From: Anolis sagrei
Taxonomy: Eukaryota > Chordata > Lepidosauria > Squamata > Anolidae
DNA: 64,000 nt
Assembly (NCBI RefSeq): GCF_037176765.1
Contig: NC_090023.1
Span: 204,136,506 to 204,200,505 of the forward strand
Direction: 5' to 3'
Below, piece after piece: positions 45,838 through 57,354 of the stretch. Position 1 is the first letter of the stretch. Each line of letters starts with the position of its first letter. The translations under genes were made by a program, and so were the position numbers. Under the pieces are notes generated by a model. It did not search any database, was not told the origin of the DNA, and saw only the letters and a list, made by a program, of their open reading frames with translations.

Positions 45838-46465
45838 TTGGAGCATTTCCACTGTGAAGCTGAGTTTCTTTATGAAAATAGCTCACCAGTCTTACGCTTT
45901 CATCGACTCATTGTATTGATGCTGATGGACAAGTTTGTAAATTTAGACTGGCCAAAATCAGCTGCATTGCAGTTTCTTCACTTTCACTTTGTTTACGGTA
46001 TTATAAGGTATCAACAATGGAGGGAGGACTTGTTTAAGACAAGGCGATCATCTATTGTTATGTGGCCTTCACTTGACCAGAATGGCTTCTAAGCATATTT
46101 GTGACTTGATGTGGGATGCTGAGGAATGCCAATCACCTTTATGTGTTTGTTCCAGGAATCCTGTAAAGCTTATTCATCCTGAAAAAAGGTGACAAGGCCT
46201 TTTCAAGACACGACACAGCCACAAATACTTCTTGATTTTTGTTTTACCTGCTCTAGATTCCTCCATCATCTGCAGCATGGCACAGAAACACCCAATGTTT
46301 GGAAATACAAAAGAAGTAAAAAATAAATTAATATATACAAAAGTAGAGGATATTGTCTACTTTTTTGGAAATCTATGACCATTGTAGCTGTTGATGTTGC
46401 CCTGTTTTTCCCCAAAAATTGAGACTCAAAGAGGCTCACCATTTAACACAACAATACAATTCAGA
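45838..46465. other. No gene or repeat recognised
   Basis: The open frame 45832-46092 has no recognised domain. Confidence 0.35.
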
Positions 46466-46469
46466 ACCC

Positions 46470-47180
46470 CCTCAATGGATTGTCACCTTGTCATGGTGAG
46501 GGGGCTTGTGTGTTCTAATGAACCTTAGGCTGCAACGACTGGAGTCGTGCACTCCCAGGAGTGGCCACAGGGGAGGTTCCAGACTAAGCACAATCTGAAG
46601 ACCCAAAGACCTCAATGGCAAAACAGGCAGAGGATAACATGGTACATGTTACAACAACTGTGAAGGTGGAAGAAGGCTGCAACAGATTGAGAAGCCACCA
46701 TCGTCGTCTTAACCATGCCACTAGATGGGACCTCACTCTGTGTTGACCGACCTCCACACATTAAAAAAACTCATGCGCAGGTGTCTTCCTCAGAAAACAT
46801 AATGTTGGAAGACAGGGAAAGAGATTTAAAGATGGGTTCAAAGCCAACCTGTGGCATAGATACTGAGAACTGGGAAGCCCTGGCCCTTGAGTGCTCTAGC
46901 TGGAGGTCAGCTGTGACCAGAAGTGTTGCAGAATTTGAAGAGGCACAAATGGAGGGTGAAAGAAAAAAATGTGCAAAGAGGAAGGTACATCAAGCCAACC
47001 CCGACCGGGACCACCTTCCACCTGGAAACTGATGCCCTCACTGTGGGAGAACATGCAGGTCAAGAATAGGGCTCCACAGTCATCTATGTACCCACCGCCA
47101 GGATACTGAACTTGGAGGACTATCTTACTCGTACAATGAGGAATTGCCTAAGTAAGGAAAAGTAAAGCAGTAAGTGAAGT
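46470..47180 (+). mobile_element. LINE (same family as 22928-23716) with 5' UTR joined to 3' end
   Basis: 46470-46770 looks like a LINE 5' UTR (CAATGGATTGTCACCTTGTC, GGCTGCAACGACTGGAGTCG). From about 46800 it encodes the C-terminus: ENWEALALECSSWRSAV and FEEAQMEGER, as at 23390-23480, and the tail block. Everything between is deleted. The end at 47180 is a degraded AAGTAAG repeat. Confidence 0.65.
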
Positions 47181-47865
47181 AAAGTACAATTCAGAACAAA
47201 AAAGTAAATATTAAAATAAATAACTGTCAAAAGGCATCAAGCACTGTATTCTTAGAGTTTGGATACATAACATGGATGGTAATACAGAAGGCAAGACTTG
47301 GCCACATACCCAGATGGCAACTCTATCCCCACAGCTCCTCTTGGAACAATATTACAAAGGCCAATAACATCACCCACAACATCAAATGTATATTTACTTA
47401 TTCTTCCTCCAGTGTGATATATGCTATTCTGTGCCAGCTATGCCCCTTTGTACTTTACAGTGAAGAAGCAGGACACAAAAGAGAAGTGGACACAATAGCC
47501 AAAAACCAATTGCAGAACATTTCTAGCCTAAATTAGGTGAAATGAGATCTTCATGTGCAGACAGTGTGGATTCAGATGTGCATCTAGACATGCATTTGCA
47601 TCCGCACATAATGTGACATTTCTGGCCATTGAATAGGCATTGTCTGCTATGACTGCAGATCAGGATGCATGACTTGACAAAGAGCCATGTTGCACTGTGT
47701 GGACACAACTGAAACCATGAGTAGATAATCTCAAAGTACATACAGCTATGCATGAGAAGGTTTTGCCAACATTGTTGCTTCCTAATTATGCCAAATCTCT
47801 GTACTTTGGAGCCCTCCCTTCCCAACGTGTAAGGAAGACTATGGGTATCCATCCAAAAGGCTATA
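47181..47865. other. No gene or repeat recognised
   Basis: Short open frames without domains. Confidence 0.35.
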
Positions 47866-48010
47866 ATCTATATTTATTTATCTACCTTATTTATATCCCA
47901 CCTTTCTCTACCCCAAAGGGGACTCAATGCAGCTTACATATGGCAATTATTCAGTACCTTGAAGCATATACAAACATTAAACTTAAAATCAATAGAATTA
48001 AAATACATAT
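47866..48010 (-). mobile_element. L2-like LINE tail, minus strand
   Basis: TTATATCCCACCTTTCTCTA and CCCCAAAGGGGACTCAATGC are the inverted L2-type tail. Confidence 0.6.
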
Positions 48011-48944
48011 TTAATTCACAATCTATAATGACTCAATAAAAAAGACAGTGTTTGGTAAGGTATTGTAGAAGTCACTGGGACAAGAGGAAGACTGCATTCC
48101 AAACCCAGACAAGAAATGTAAGGCCCTAAATCTGTAAAACCTGAGCAGAGCTGATGATAGAGTGTCTTGAATTTCTCTCATTCATAGGGTTGCCATATGT
48201 CAAGGTCAACATGTTGGCAGTTAACAACAATAATACAGACTATAGTATTGAAAAAACAAGAATATAGGTTGTGTTTGGGGAGGAAACACATAGGCCCATG
48301 TTGAAGTGGGTTTCCAGCACATGCAGGCTGAGTAAAGCTAAGGGAAGAAGCCAACAATCACAATGTCAACCCACCTTCCCACCATACATAAGAAAAAAAG
48401 AGTTGGATATATTTTGTGACTCTACAGGATGTATGGTCTGAATCACCACACTGTTCATGAAACCAGAGTTTTATCCAAAATAATACACACCCATTATCTG
48501 TGCTTAATTAGTTTAATTAATATTTTAGTCGTTATCTGTGCTACCTTGAAATTTTGATCCTTCTTTCCCCCATCTATCCAGTAAGAAGAAGAGATACTAT
48601 TAAACAACATCTAATTAAATTACCATGTAATTTAATATTATCGAATTATCACTAGTTATGGAATTAATTTCTTGCTAGTTTAATTGATGTAAGGACCAAA
48701 ACTAATTACAGAACAGGCATGAATCAGTCTTTCATCAGGCATTAGTTCATTAAGGGAATCAATTGGGAAAGTTGTCTTCATTAATAGTGCTGAGATCTTA
48801 CTTTTTTAGACTGTAATGTCACATGTTGGCAAGGGTGATTGGGAGTTGTAGTATTGTAAAATCACATTTTGAATCTCAGGACGTTATCAAGAATCAATTT
48901 TATCCTCATTGGTTACTGTATGTCGTTGTAAAAATATAATTGAA
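48011..48944. other. No gene or repeat recognised
   Basis: Very AT-rich near 48480-48700 (TTAATTAG-type runs). Confidence 0.35.
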
Positions 48945-48954
48945 TGCCTTAAAT

Positions 48955-49152
48955 ACATACACTGGGCCCTGGGTCTGCATTGTGGGTTTGTTCCAGGACC
49001 TCCACTGATACCAAAACCCATGGATGCGCAAGTCCCTTTATATACAATGATATAGTAAAATTGTGTCCTTTATATAAAACATCAGAAATGGTTGATTTGT
49101 GATTGTTTAAAATATTCAAGTTGAATCTATTGATACAGACATCCAACTGTAC
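48955..49152. mobile_element. Possible Tigger-like nonautonomous element
   Basis: Contains TGATACCAAAACCCATGGAT and GCAAGTCCCTTTATATAC, similar to a block in Tigger-class elements of other amniotes. Ends not fixed. Confidence 0.4.
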
Positions 49153-49648
49153 TTAAACAAATGATTAGACCAAATTTGCAGTTCATGACTGCAGAAAAGA
49201 ATAATTATTTACAAGGAAAGCAGAGTTTTCATTTTTTTTGCATCCCTAGACTAACCAGTTGCACAGATTCTATTGGGGCTAGAGGTACACCAATTAGTCC
49301 CTTTGTTTATAGTATTTAAAACTAGATTATTGCTGATCTCATTGTTCTTATTTGTGTTGCATTTGTCTCAGTTGGGCAGACATTGTGTGGAGCGAGTTGG
49401 AGTCCAATCTAGGAAGCCGAACGTGCAGAAGTGCTGAGAAAAGGCTCCAATTTTTCAAGCAGCATGCAGATCACTCCACCACTCATATTATTAAATTCTA
49501 ATTATAGCCTGTTGATGTCTGAGAGTGGGTTGTTGGTAAATCTATATACACTGTTTTCCCCAAGGTTTCGCATGTTGGATTACTCTGCCAGTTGGAGTTT
49601 AGTTAAAAAGGAGGGCATCTCATGTTTATTTACAAAGACAGGTGCAAA

Positions 49649-49925
49649 TGCAGGTTGAGCATCCCTCAAAATACTCCAAAATCTGAAAATGACAACACAA
49701 ATAATTGCAATAGTAACACTTTTTCCTTCTGATGATTCAGTGTTCGCAAACTTCATACACAAAATTATTAAAATATTTTGCATAAAATGACTTTCAGGCC
49801 ATGTGTCTAAGATGAACTTCATATCTAAACTTTAGTCCCATCTTCAAGATACCAGTTGTCCATTCTTTATTTCGAATTCCAAAATCTCAAATACTCCAAA
49901 ATCCAAAATCATTCATATGAGTGGC
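49649..49925. mobile_element. Pogo/Tigger-like nonautonomous element
   Basis: Starts GCAGGTTGAGCATCCCTCAA and its far end has CCAAAATCCAAAATC. Related to 12205-12478, which is in the opposite arrangement internally. Confidence 0.5.
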
Positions 49926-49949
49926 TGAGATTATCTTGACTTTCTAATG

Positions 49950-50189
49950 CAGGGGTCCTCAAACTTTTTAAGCACAGGGCCGGTTCATGGTCCCTCAGAC
50001 ATGAATGAATTCTTATGGACACAGCACTAATGCTATCTGTAGTGCCAAAAAAGTATGAAAGAGCAATACAATATTTAAAATGAAGAACCATTTTAACCAA
50101 CATAAATTTATCGGTATTTCAAGGAGAAGTCTGGGCCTGCTTTTGGCTGATGAGGGGCTGCATCCTGCCTACGGCCTTAGTTTGGGGAC
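49950..50189. mobile_element. hAT-Charlie-like nonautonomous element
   Basis: Left end CAGGGGTCCTCAAACTTTTT and right end TTAGTTTGGGGAC are imperfect inverted repeats of a common hAT type. Target duplication not clear. Confidence 0.6.
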
Positions 50190-50859
50190 AATTGAACGTT
50201 TTCACTGAAGTCATAATCATTTAATGAATCGTCAGTGACTGGTTATGAGAATAAAAAAGAGAATAAAATTACAAGAAAATAAAAAAGAAGTTTGCTTGCC
50301 CTTGTGTAGTAAGCACAGAAATATTAGTGATATCGATTTTACCACAGGAGGGCGCTTGATCTCTTTCAGGATTGCAGAAAAACCTTTGGTCCTCCTCTCC
50401 TAGCTGACCACCCCAGAGATCAGGCAAAGAGATGTGAAGAAAATTGCAGTTACTTCAGCTGCTCCAGATATTAGTTCAGACATGGGAGGACCTTTGGCCC
50501 TCCAGATGTTTTGAACTATGTTGGATGAGGCTGATGAAAGTTGTGAAGTGAAGCCAAAGAAACCAGGTAGCTGGCATCCTGAACATATAGATCTTTGACC
50601 TGCAACATTTTGTTGAAGATCTTACTTTTGTTCACATACATACTTCAAAGAAATCTATAATGCCTAAGATTGTGTAAGATCCACAAAATTGCAGAATGTC
50701 CATGTAGTTGAGTAAGTGAAGGTTTGTCAGTGAAAAGTTCCAAAGAATAAAGAACCAGGTTCTGTGCGGGGACTGTTTTTATGCAAAAGTATTCTCTCAA
50801 ATCCTGCTTTAATTAATAATCTTTCAACTCTGGCACAGTACCTCAGTTGTTCTCCAAAA
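50190..50859. other. No gene seen; CTCF-like motif at 50342-50355
   Basis: Apart from CCACAGGAGGGCGC at 50342 and a weak hAT-like piece near 50485-50520, nothing is recognised. Confidence 0.35.
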
Positions 50860-51385
50860 TTAATTTTATCCAGTGTCTATTCACCAGCAGTTCGTAGGTT
50901 AAGATATTCCGGGGAGGTCCTGCTTTTGGCCTCACCAGCCTCACAGGTGCAGCTGGTGGTGACAAGGGATAGGGCCTTCTTGGTAGTGGCCCCATGGCTG
51001 TGGAACTCCCTCCCAAGTGAGATCTGGTCGGCCCACTTCCTCCTGACCTTTAGGAGACAGCTAAAGACCTAGCTGTGGAACCAAGGGTTCGGCCCATCAT
51101 AGGAATACTTAAAGTTAAAGTTAAAGTTGAAAGTGCAGTGACTCAGGACTGTCAATGGACAATGGCTATGTCTCTGTGTGATATGTGATGTTATTTTATG
51201 TGACGTGTTTAATAATGTTTAATGTTTTATCAGGGGAGGGTCAATTTTGATGTTTTATACTGTTTTTTATCGATTGCATTGATTTGTTGCCAATTCTGTG
51301 AACCTCCCTGAGTCTCCTTCAAGGTTGAGAAGGGTGGTATACAAATACCACAAATAAATTATATATAGAGAGAGAGAGAGAGAGA
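50860..51385 (+). mobile_element. L2 LINE C-terminus and 3' UTR, ending in (AG)n
   Basis: One frame encodes RRLRYSGEVLLLASPASQVQ, LVVTRDRAFLVVAPWLWNSL and LLTFRRQLKT, the L2 C-terminus. The 3' UTR ends CTGAGTCTCCTTCAAGGTTG and AAATAAATT, then (AG)n at 51364-51385. Other parts are missing. Confidence 0.9.
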
Positions 51386-51707
51386 CAGGGAGGGAGCAAT
51401 TACCTAGCATGAAGCCAAGATGAACTATAGACTCAGAAAAACATAATTACAGGCCTTAAGATAAAAGAAATTCACTAACATTTGGACATTACTTGTGTTA
51501 GGAAATCACTTTCTGAGGAAGTACAAGAGTTCCAACTGCTAAGGTTTGTAAACCTTGTACATGTTGACTGCACTAACTTTAAAAAATATCATACCCTAGT
51601 TGAAATTGGGTATGATGATAAGAGACCATTTGTTACAGAAACTTCACCTGTTGTATAATGTCTAGAATGTAATTGTCTCAGATCTGAAATGCAACCTTAT
51701 CAAATTC

Positions 51708-51842
51708 CTTTCGTTGTTATTGTGTGCCTTCAAGTCATTTCCAATGTAGAGTGTCCCCATGGTGAATTCATCACTGGGTTTTGCTGGCAAAATGTATTCA
51801 GAAGGAGTTTCCCATTGCCTTTCTTTGAGGCTCAGAGAATGA
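51708..51842 (-). mobile_element. SINE type 3 fragment, minus strand
   Basis: Has GTTGTTATTGTGTGCCTTCA, AGTCATTTCC, CATTGCCTTTCTTTGAGGC. The tRNA-like head is absent. Confidence 0.65.
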
Positions 51843-52071
51843 GGCATCCCCATGATCATTTTTAGTAGATTTGCATGAATGCGTTTCAAAAGTCATTATG
51901 GCGATAAGGTTCAATGTTTTGGAAAACTCTTTCAAAGTTCGGTCTAAAATCCAGAGTCGATTCACCACAGAAATGCCAACAGCCACCACTGTTGACTATG
52001 CCCTACTCCAAAAAAGGTTCTGGAGTCTCTGGGCTCAGATCTCTGGGCCACATATTATGGTCAGATTAGAG

Positions 52072-52206
52072 CAGTGGTTCTCAACCTGTGGGTCCCCAGA
52101 TGTTTTGGCCTTCAACTCCCAGAAATTCTAACAGCTGGTAAATTGGCTGGGATTTCTGGGAGTTGTAGGCCAAAACACCTGGGGACCCACAGGTTGAAAA
52201 CCACTG
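52072..52206. mobile_element. hAT-type palindromic MITE B, copy 3
   Basis: Same 135-bp palindrome, flanked by a perfect 8-bp repeat GATTAGAG (52064-52071 and 52207-52214). Confidence 0.9.
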
Positions 52207-52214
52207 GATTAGAG

Positions 52215-52890
52215 CCAGATTAGAGCAAAGAACATCAATTCCAGGGGTTTCACACCAGATAAAAATATGATGGGTAAAAAGCTTCTACCAGGGTGCTAGT
52301 TCTGTATGTCCATTGTCAGTCCAATAAATCATTCTCATTATTATCACTATGCCCCAGGAATAGGCCTATAAACCAAGATACTAATAATTTTTGGTTGGGC
52401 AATGTTATCGTAATTGGTTCTATTATTCAGCTCACCTTCTTTGTTGAGCTGAAGGGTCTTCATTCGGCAGGGCAAGTGTTTTGCATATAAAAAGCTGCTA
52501 TATATTCAGGTAGGGCTGTAAAAGTTCATAAAACATCCTTTTACTCCATTGTTATGATGGTAATTATCATCATTCGTATTGATTGATGCAGTGTCATCAC
52601 TATAAACGGCATTTTACAAAGTAAAAACAGCCATCCCTACCAAAGACATACAGTCTTTGGTAGGGGCAGAAGAAGTAGTACAAAAGTAAAATTAATGCAA
52701 TACAAATATAAAGAAAATTACCAGGTAGATATACAAAAACTGATGTGATATAATATAAAGCCAACTAGTAAATATATATAATCAAAATATAAAAGAATGA
52801 TGAAATCCCCAAAGCTTTTGAAAACAAAGTTCTTAAATGAAAATTAAAACAGTGAGGCAAGGAGCAATTTGCAAAACTCTCAGCCCTTGT
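52215..52890. other. No gene or repeat recognised
   Basis: A short inverted run around CAAAGACATACAGTCTTTGG lies at 52641-52660. Otherwise nothing. Confidence 0.35.
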
Positions 52891-52891
52891 G

Positions 52892-52930
<39 letters not shown>

Positions 52931-52945
52931 CACACACACATATAC
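52891..52945. repeat. Compound microsatellite (CT)n(TA)n(CA)n
   Basis: Three dinucleotide runs in a row, about 55 bp in all. Confidence 0.85.
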
Positions 52946-53189
52946 ACAGCTCATTGGGGGTGGGGGGTAGACAAATTATCTAGAAATACAAACATTTCCC
53001 ATCTTTCTTTAGAAAATGGCTTCCAGGCAATATTGAACTAAATGGAAGTGTTTATTCAGGAAAACATCCATTGCTATAAAATTGCAAATTGCATATCCTC
53101 TGTGAGTTTAAATAGGCCAATATACATTGTTGAGCATGTCTATCTAATCTATCTATCCATGTATATGAAAATAGGTATGTATGTTTGTA

Positions 53190-53290
53190 TATCAGGGGCT
53201 CTTACAAGGCTTGATGGATCTGGACCAAACTTGATACACATACTCTCCATGGTCCAACTTAAAACACTGGCAGGGTTTTTAAAAGCTGCC
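53190..53290 (+). mobile_element. hAT family A-related fragment
   Basis: Contains TTGATGGATCTGGACCAAAC and GATACACATACTCTCCATGG, similar to a module in the family A copies. Confidence 0.45.
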
Positions 53291-53456
53291 CTTATTTGTT
53301 GCTTTTTTTAAAAAAATGACCTACATTGCTAGCCCATGTGCCCCATGCTGCAGCACCCAGATGCAATCACTAGAGAACAATATATAGATATAAGGTCACC
53401 TGAAAGGGAGAGGTGATAAATGGAAGAAGGCTGAGTATCAACAGGGAGACACTCTA

Positions 53457-53600
53457 GGACCCTTTCCATACTACCCCTATATCCCAGGATCTGATACCAG
53501 ATTATTTTCTTATTTCGGATTATCTGGAGACTCATATAATCCAGTTTAAAGCAGATAATCTGGGATCAGATCCTGGGATATAGGATAGTGTAGAAGGGGC
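53457..53600. mobile_element. Harbinger-like MITE C with CTA duplication
   Basis: Ends GGACCCTTTCCATACTAC and, reversed, GCCCCTTCTACACTATCC. CTA flanks both sides (53454-53456 and 53601-53603). Confidence 0.8.
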
Positions 53601-53853
53601 CTAGGAGTCTCTCTCAGGGCACAAGAGCCTGGCCATGGAGAAGTTCTTAGAGTGGTCTAAGAGGGAGCGAGTTGGAGAAGGGAGAAATTAGTCTTTAAGA
53701 TGACAAAATGTGAACAATGATACACTTCTTAACAGAATTCTATGTTCAGCAAAGTGTATTTTTCATGCATAGAGAAAAAATTATCCGGAGTTATTTGTAA
53801 TGAGAAGGTGAGCACGGAAACTTTAATAAAACACTAGCTTATGTGCCCAATGT

Positions 53854-53942
53854 TGCCTGGGTATGCATTTTCTAATGGGACCATTTATAACATTGTCAAG
53901 CTAATTTCTAATAAATAGCATTAGAAAATGCATAGCCAGGCA
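53854..53942. repeat. Stem-loop, 24-bp arms
   Basis: Arms 53854-53877 and 53919-53942 are reverse complements with one mismatch, separated by 41 bp. They start TGCCTGGGTATGC. The surrounding TAGCTTATGTGCCC sequence resembles an unclassified lizard repeat. Confidence 0.7.
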
Positions 53943-54711
53943 ACAGCAGGGTATATATGCCAGTTCATATGAATGCAAATATCTGATCCAGAAGCATAGA
54001 TCAGTTAGCCAGGGGAGGGCCATGGTTTCAATCAGGACTTCGAGAAATTATTACCCCCAGGAAGGAGGAAGAAAGAGAGTGTGAAACACAGTGGCTTTGG
54101 ATCTAACTGCCTTTACATACTGTTGACTTTTGCCATTGCCATCTCTTCCTTTTCTTCCTTCCATGGCATAAAGGGTGTATTGAACTTAGGCAGGTATATG
54201 TGTGCATGTTTGCATACTCAAACATGCATGCCCACATGCCCACACATGAGTAAAAACACATTCCATAAGGTAAATTATTGTTATATAGTGTGGCTATTAG
54301 ACAGAATATGGTAAGTGTTGCCTTGGGAGGGGTGAGAGCCAGAAATGTTGAGGGTAAATGCTGATTGGCTGAGAATTTGAAAGATTTTCAAATGCATGTA
54401 TTTGGTGATTCAGAAAACAGGTGTTTTGTTCAGGCACTGAATGTAGTATGAATTGGAGATGAAAGAGTAAAGAGTGAAGTGGAGAGTGGTGTGAGGTATT
54501 TGTAGAAGGCTGCTTAGAATAAGTAAATTAACAATAATAACCACTTTGCTTCTGAACCATATGTAATTATAACCACTTTGAAAATAATATTCCATTGAAT
54601 ACATTATTTTTGTTAACACACAAAAACACAAACACATATCCATCTTGGGTCACTATGTTATTTGTTAAGCTAGTAATAATTTGGATATAAAGTCAAGCAC
54701 ATCTGTCTTAA
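53943..54711. other. No gene or repeat recognised
   Basis: AT-rich with no domain-bearing frame. Confidence 0.35.
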
Positions 54712-54857
54712 GGCCCTTCCACAAAGCCATATAACCCAAGGCAAATAATACACAATATTTGTGTATTTTCAAGGCAGATAATACACAATATTTGCTTTGA
54801 ACTGTAGTATCCGAGTCCATACTGCCATATCACCCAATTCAATGTGTGGAAGGTGCC
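54712..54857. mobile_element. Harbinger-like MITE C with small internal duplication
   Basis: Ends GGCCCTTCCACAAAGCC and, reversed, GGCACCTTCCACACATTG. Flanks TAA and TCA. The block AAGGCAAATAATACACAATA recurs in close form at about 54771, an internal tandem step. Confidence 0.75.
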
Positions 54858-54891
54858 TCAGTGGTAATAATGGAACCAGCATGCTGTGGTG

Positions 54892-55619
54892 CAGCGTTTC
54901 TCAACCTGGGAGTCAGGACCCCTGGGGGGGGGGGGTCATGAGAGGTGCAGAGGGGTCGCCAAAGGCCATCAGAAAACAAAGATTTTCCTGTTGGTTATGT
55001 GGGTTCTGTGTGGGAAGTTTGGCCCAATTCTATTGTTGGTGGGATTCAGAATTCTCTTTCATTGTGGTGAACTATAAATCCCAGCAACTACAACTCCCAA
55101 ATATCAAGGTCTGTTTTCCCCAAAATGTTCACATTTGGGCATATTGAATATTTGTGCCAAGTTTGGTCCAGATCTATCATTATTTGAGTCCACAGTGCTC
55201 TCTGGATGTAAGTGAACTACAACTCCCAAACACAAGGTCGATGCCCACAAACCTTTCCAGTATTTTCTGTTGGTCATGGGAGTTCTGTGTGCCAAGTTTG
55301 GTTCAATTCCATCATTGGTAAAGTTCACAATGCTCTTTGATTGTAGGTGAACTACAAATCCCAGCAACTACAACTCTCAAATGACAAAATCACCCCCTCA
55401 ACCCCACCAATATTCCAGTTTGGGTGTATCAGGTATATGTGCTAAATTTGGTCCAGTGAATGAAAACACATGCTGCACATCAGATATTTACATTACGATT
55501 CATAACAGTACCAAAATTACAGTTAAGAAGTAGCAATAAAAAATTTTATGGTTAAGGGTCACCACAACCTGAGGAACTGTATTAAGGGGTCACAGTATTA
55601 GGAAGGTTGAGAACCTCTG
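54892..55619 (-). mobile_element. hAT family A element, near full length, minus strand
   Basis: Ends CAGCGTTTCTCAACCTGGG and, at the far side, AAGGTTGAGAACCTCTG. Flanks CTGTGGTG and GTGTAGTG match at 6 of 8 positions. It has the same modules as 22896-24443 in reverse. No transposase. G12 at 54924-54935. Confidence 0.8.
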
Positions 55620-55975
55620 GTGTAGTGGTTTGAGTGTTGGGCTGCAACTGTGGAGATCAAGGCCCTTTCCACACAGCTGAAAACAATCCTACATTTTCTG
55701 CTTTGAACTGGAAAATATGGCAGTGTGGACTCAGATAACCAGTTCAAAGCAGACATTGTGGGATTTCTGCCTTGATATTCTGGATTATAGGGCTGTATGG
55801 AAGGGCCCCAAGGTTCAAATCTGGACTCAGCCATGAAGCCCACTAGATGGCCATGGGCAAGTAACACTCTCTCAGCCTCAGAGGAAGGCCACGAGAAACC
55901 ATTTCTTCCAAGAAAACCCAGTGACAGGCTTGCCTTAGGGTCACCAGAGGTAGAAACAACAGCAACGCAGCAACA
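55620..55975 (+). mobile_element. SINE type 3 split by a Harbinger-like MITE
   Basis: The head GTAGTGGTTTGAGTGTTGGG runs to 55660; the MITE 55661-55808 (ends GGCCCTTTCCACACAGC and, reversed, GGGCCCTTCCATACAGCC) is flanked by CAA on both sides; the SINE then resumes with AAGGTTCAAATCTGGACTCA and TCTCTCAGCCTCAGAGGAAG. This repeats the arrangement at 36245-36577. Confidence 0.8.
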
Positions 55976-56173
55976 ATACGCAGAAATACCAGTGGGGACT
56001 GGGCTTAATTATCACTGGTTCAATTAGTGCAATGGGTGTAGACTACTTCTTCAGTCTGGATGGTGTATTTCTGACCTATGCAGAGGCAAAACTGAGTGGC
56101 CTTTTGCTCCTAGTGCTCCCCTCCACACCCACCCACATTTTATTACTATCAGTAAGTGTCTTGTCTCTATGCC

Positions 56174-56405
56174 AGCATCTACATTGTAAAATCAGTACAG
56201 TTTGACAGCACTTTAACTGCCATGGTTCAATGCTATGGAATCCTGGGAGTTTGGTTTGGTGAGACACCAACACTCTTTGGCAGAGAATAGTAAAGACCTT
56301 ATTAAATTACAACTGTGAGAAATCCATGATACAGAGCCATGGTGTGTACAATATTTGGTTCAACCTGCTTTAATTCAACAGTGAGGATGCATCCAAAGGC
56401 TACCA
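56174..56405. mobile_element. Palindromic MITE D
   Basis: Has ATCTACATTGTAAAATC, GACAGCACTTTAACTGCCAT, CTCTTTGGCAGAG and a reversed, more diverged end near 56390. Confidence 0.65.
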
Positions 56406-56515
56406 AATAAAATCCAGATTATTTTATTTGAACTGGATTATATAGCAGTGTCAATTCATATAATGCAGTTCAAAGAACATAAACATCTGGATAACATGGC
56501 AGTGTGGATCCAGCC
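56406..56515. mobile_element. Harbinger-like MITE C-related fragment
   Basis: Contains AACTGGATTATATAGCAGTG and CAGTTCAAAGAACATAAAC, family core sequence, with diverged ends. Confidence 0.55.
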
Positions 56516-56696
56516 TAAGTAGTCTTAATAGCTGCTGCCTGCAAATGGTCAATATTAGGAGAAAAGATGCCTGTGTTCAGAGAGGTTATGAGAAAATAAA
56601 TACAGTATTTGCAAAATAATTTCTAACAGCAATGTGTGTTGCTTTTTTTTCCATTTTCCCCTCTGCAGAAACCAGACAAAGAATACTTTGGTCTCT

Positions 56697-56812
56697 GCTA
56701 CACTGCCATATAATCCACATGATCTGCTTTAAACCACAATATATAAATCTACGCTGCCATGTAATATAGTTCAAAGCAGATCATCTGGATTTTATATGGC
56801 AGTGTAGGAGCC
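56697..56812. mobile_element. Palindromic Harbinger-like MITE C variant
   Basis: Ends TGCTACACTGCCATATAATC and, reversed, CTACACTGCCATATAAAATC, with AATATAGTTCAAAGCAGATC in the core. Confidence 0.7.
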
Positions 56813-57148
56813 TTCCTTTTTGCAGCAAAACAGAATGGAGTCTGAAAGTCTTGGTTGCTGGGGCAAGAAAAAGGGGGAGAAGGGCTTCAAGAAGAAAAGG
56901 GTCCACGTGGAGTCTGGAAAATGAAGAAAACAGAAGAAGGACTGGCTGGGAAATGCTGAGTCGGAAGGTGGCTTGAATAGAGGCAATTCAAGAAGGCTTT
57001 CTTGCTTCAGTGCCCTAGCAGAAAAAAAAAAGGTTGGGGTGTTTCCTCTTTCCAGAGCCAGGATGCGACTCAACCAGCATGTTTTCAAGCAGAACCAAGG
57101 ATGCATCTACACTGGCCTGGACCAAGCTTAGGAGTCTTTACATTAAAG

Positions 57149-57283
57149 CAGTGGTTCTCAACCTGTGGGTCCCCTGGTGTTTGGGCCTACAACTCCCAGA
57201 AATCCCAGCCAGTTTACCAGCTGTTAGGAGTTCTGGGAGTTGAAGGCAAAAACATCTGGGGACCCACAGGTTGAGAACCACTG
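57149..57283. mobile_element. hAT-type palindromic MITE B, copy 4
   Basis: Same palindrome as 11448. Flanks CATTAAAG (57141-57148) and CATTAAAA (57284-57291) match 7 of 8. Confidence 0.88.
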
Positions 57284-57354
57284 CATTAAAAGGTTTTGCT
57301 TCTGAGGATGAAAAGGCCTGCCCAATCCCTCTTTCTCCCCTCCACTCCCTAAAA

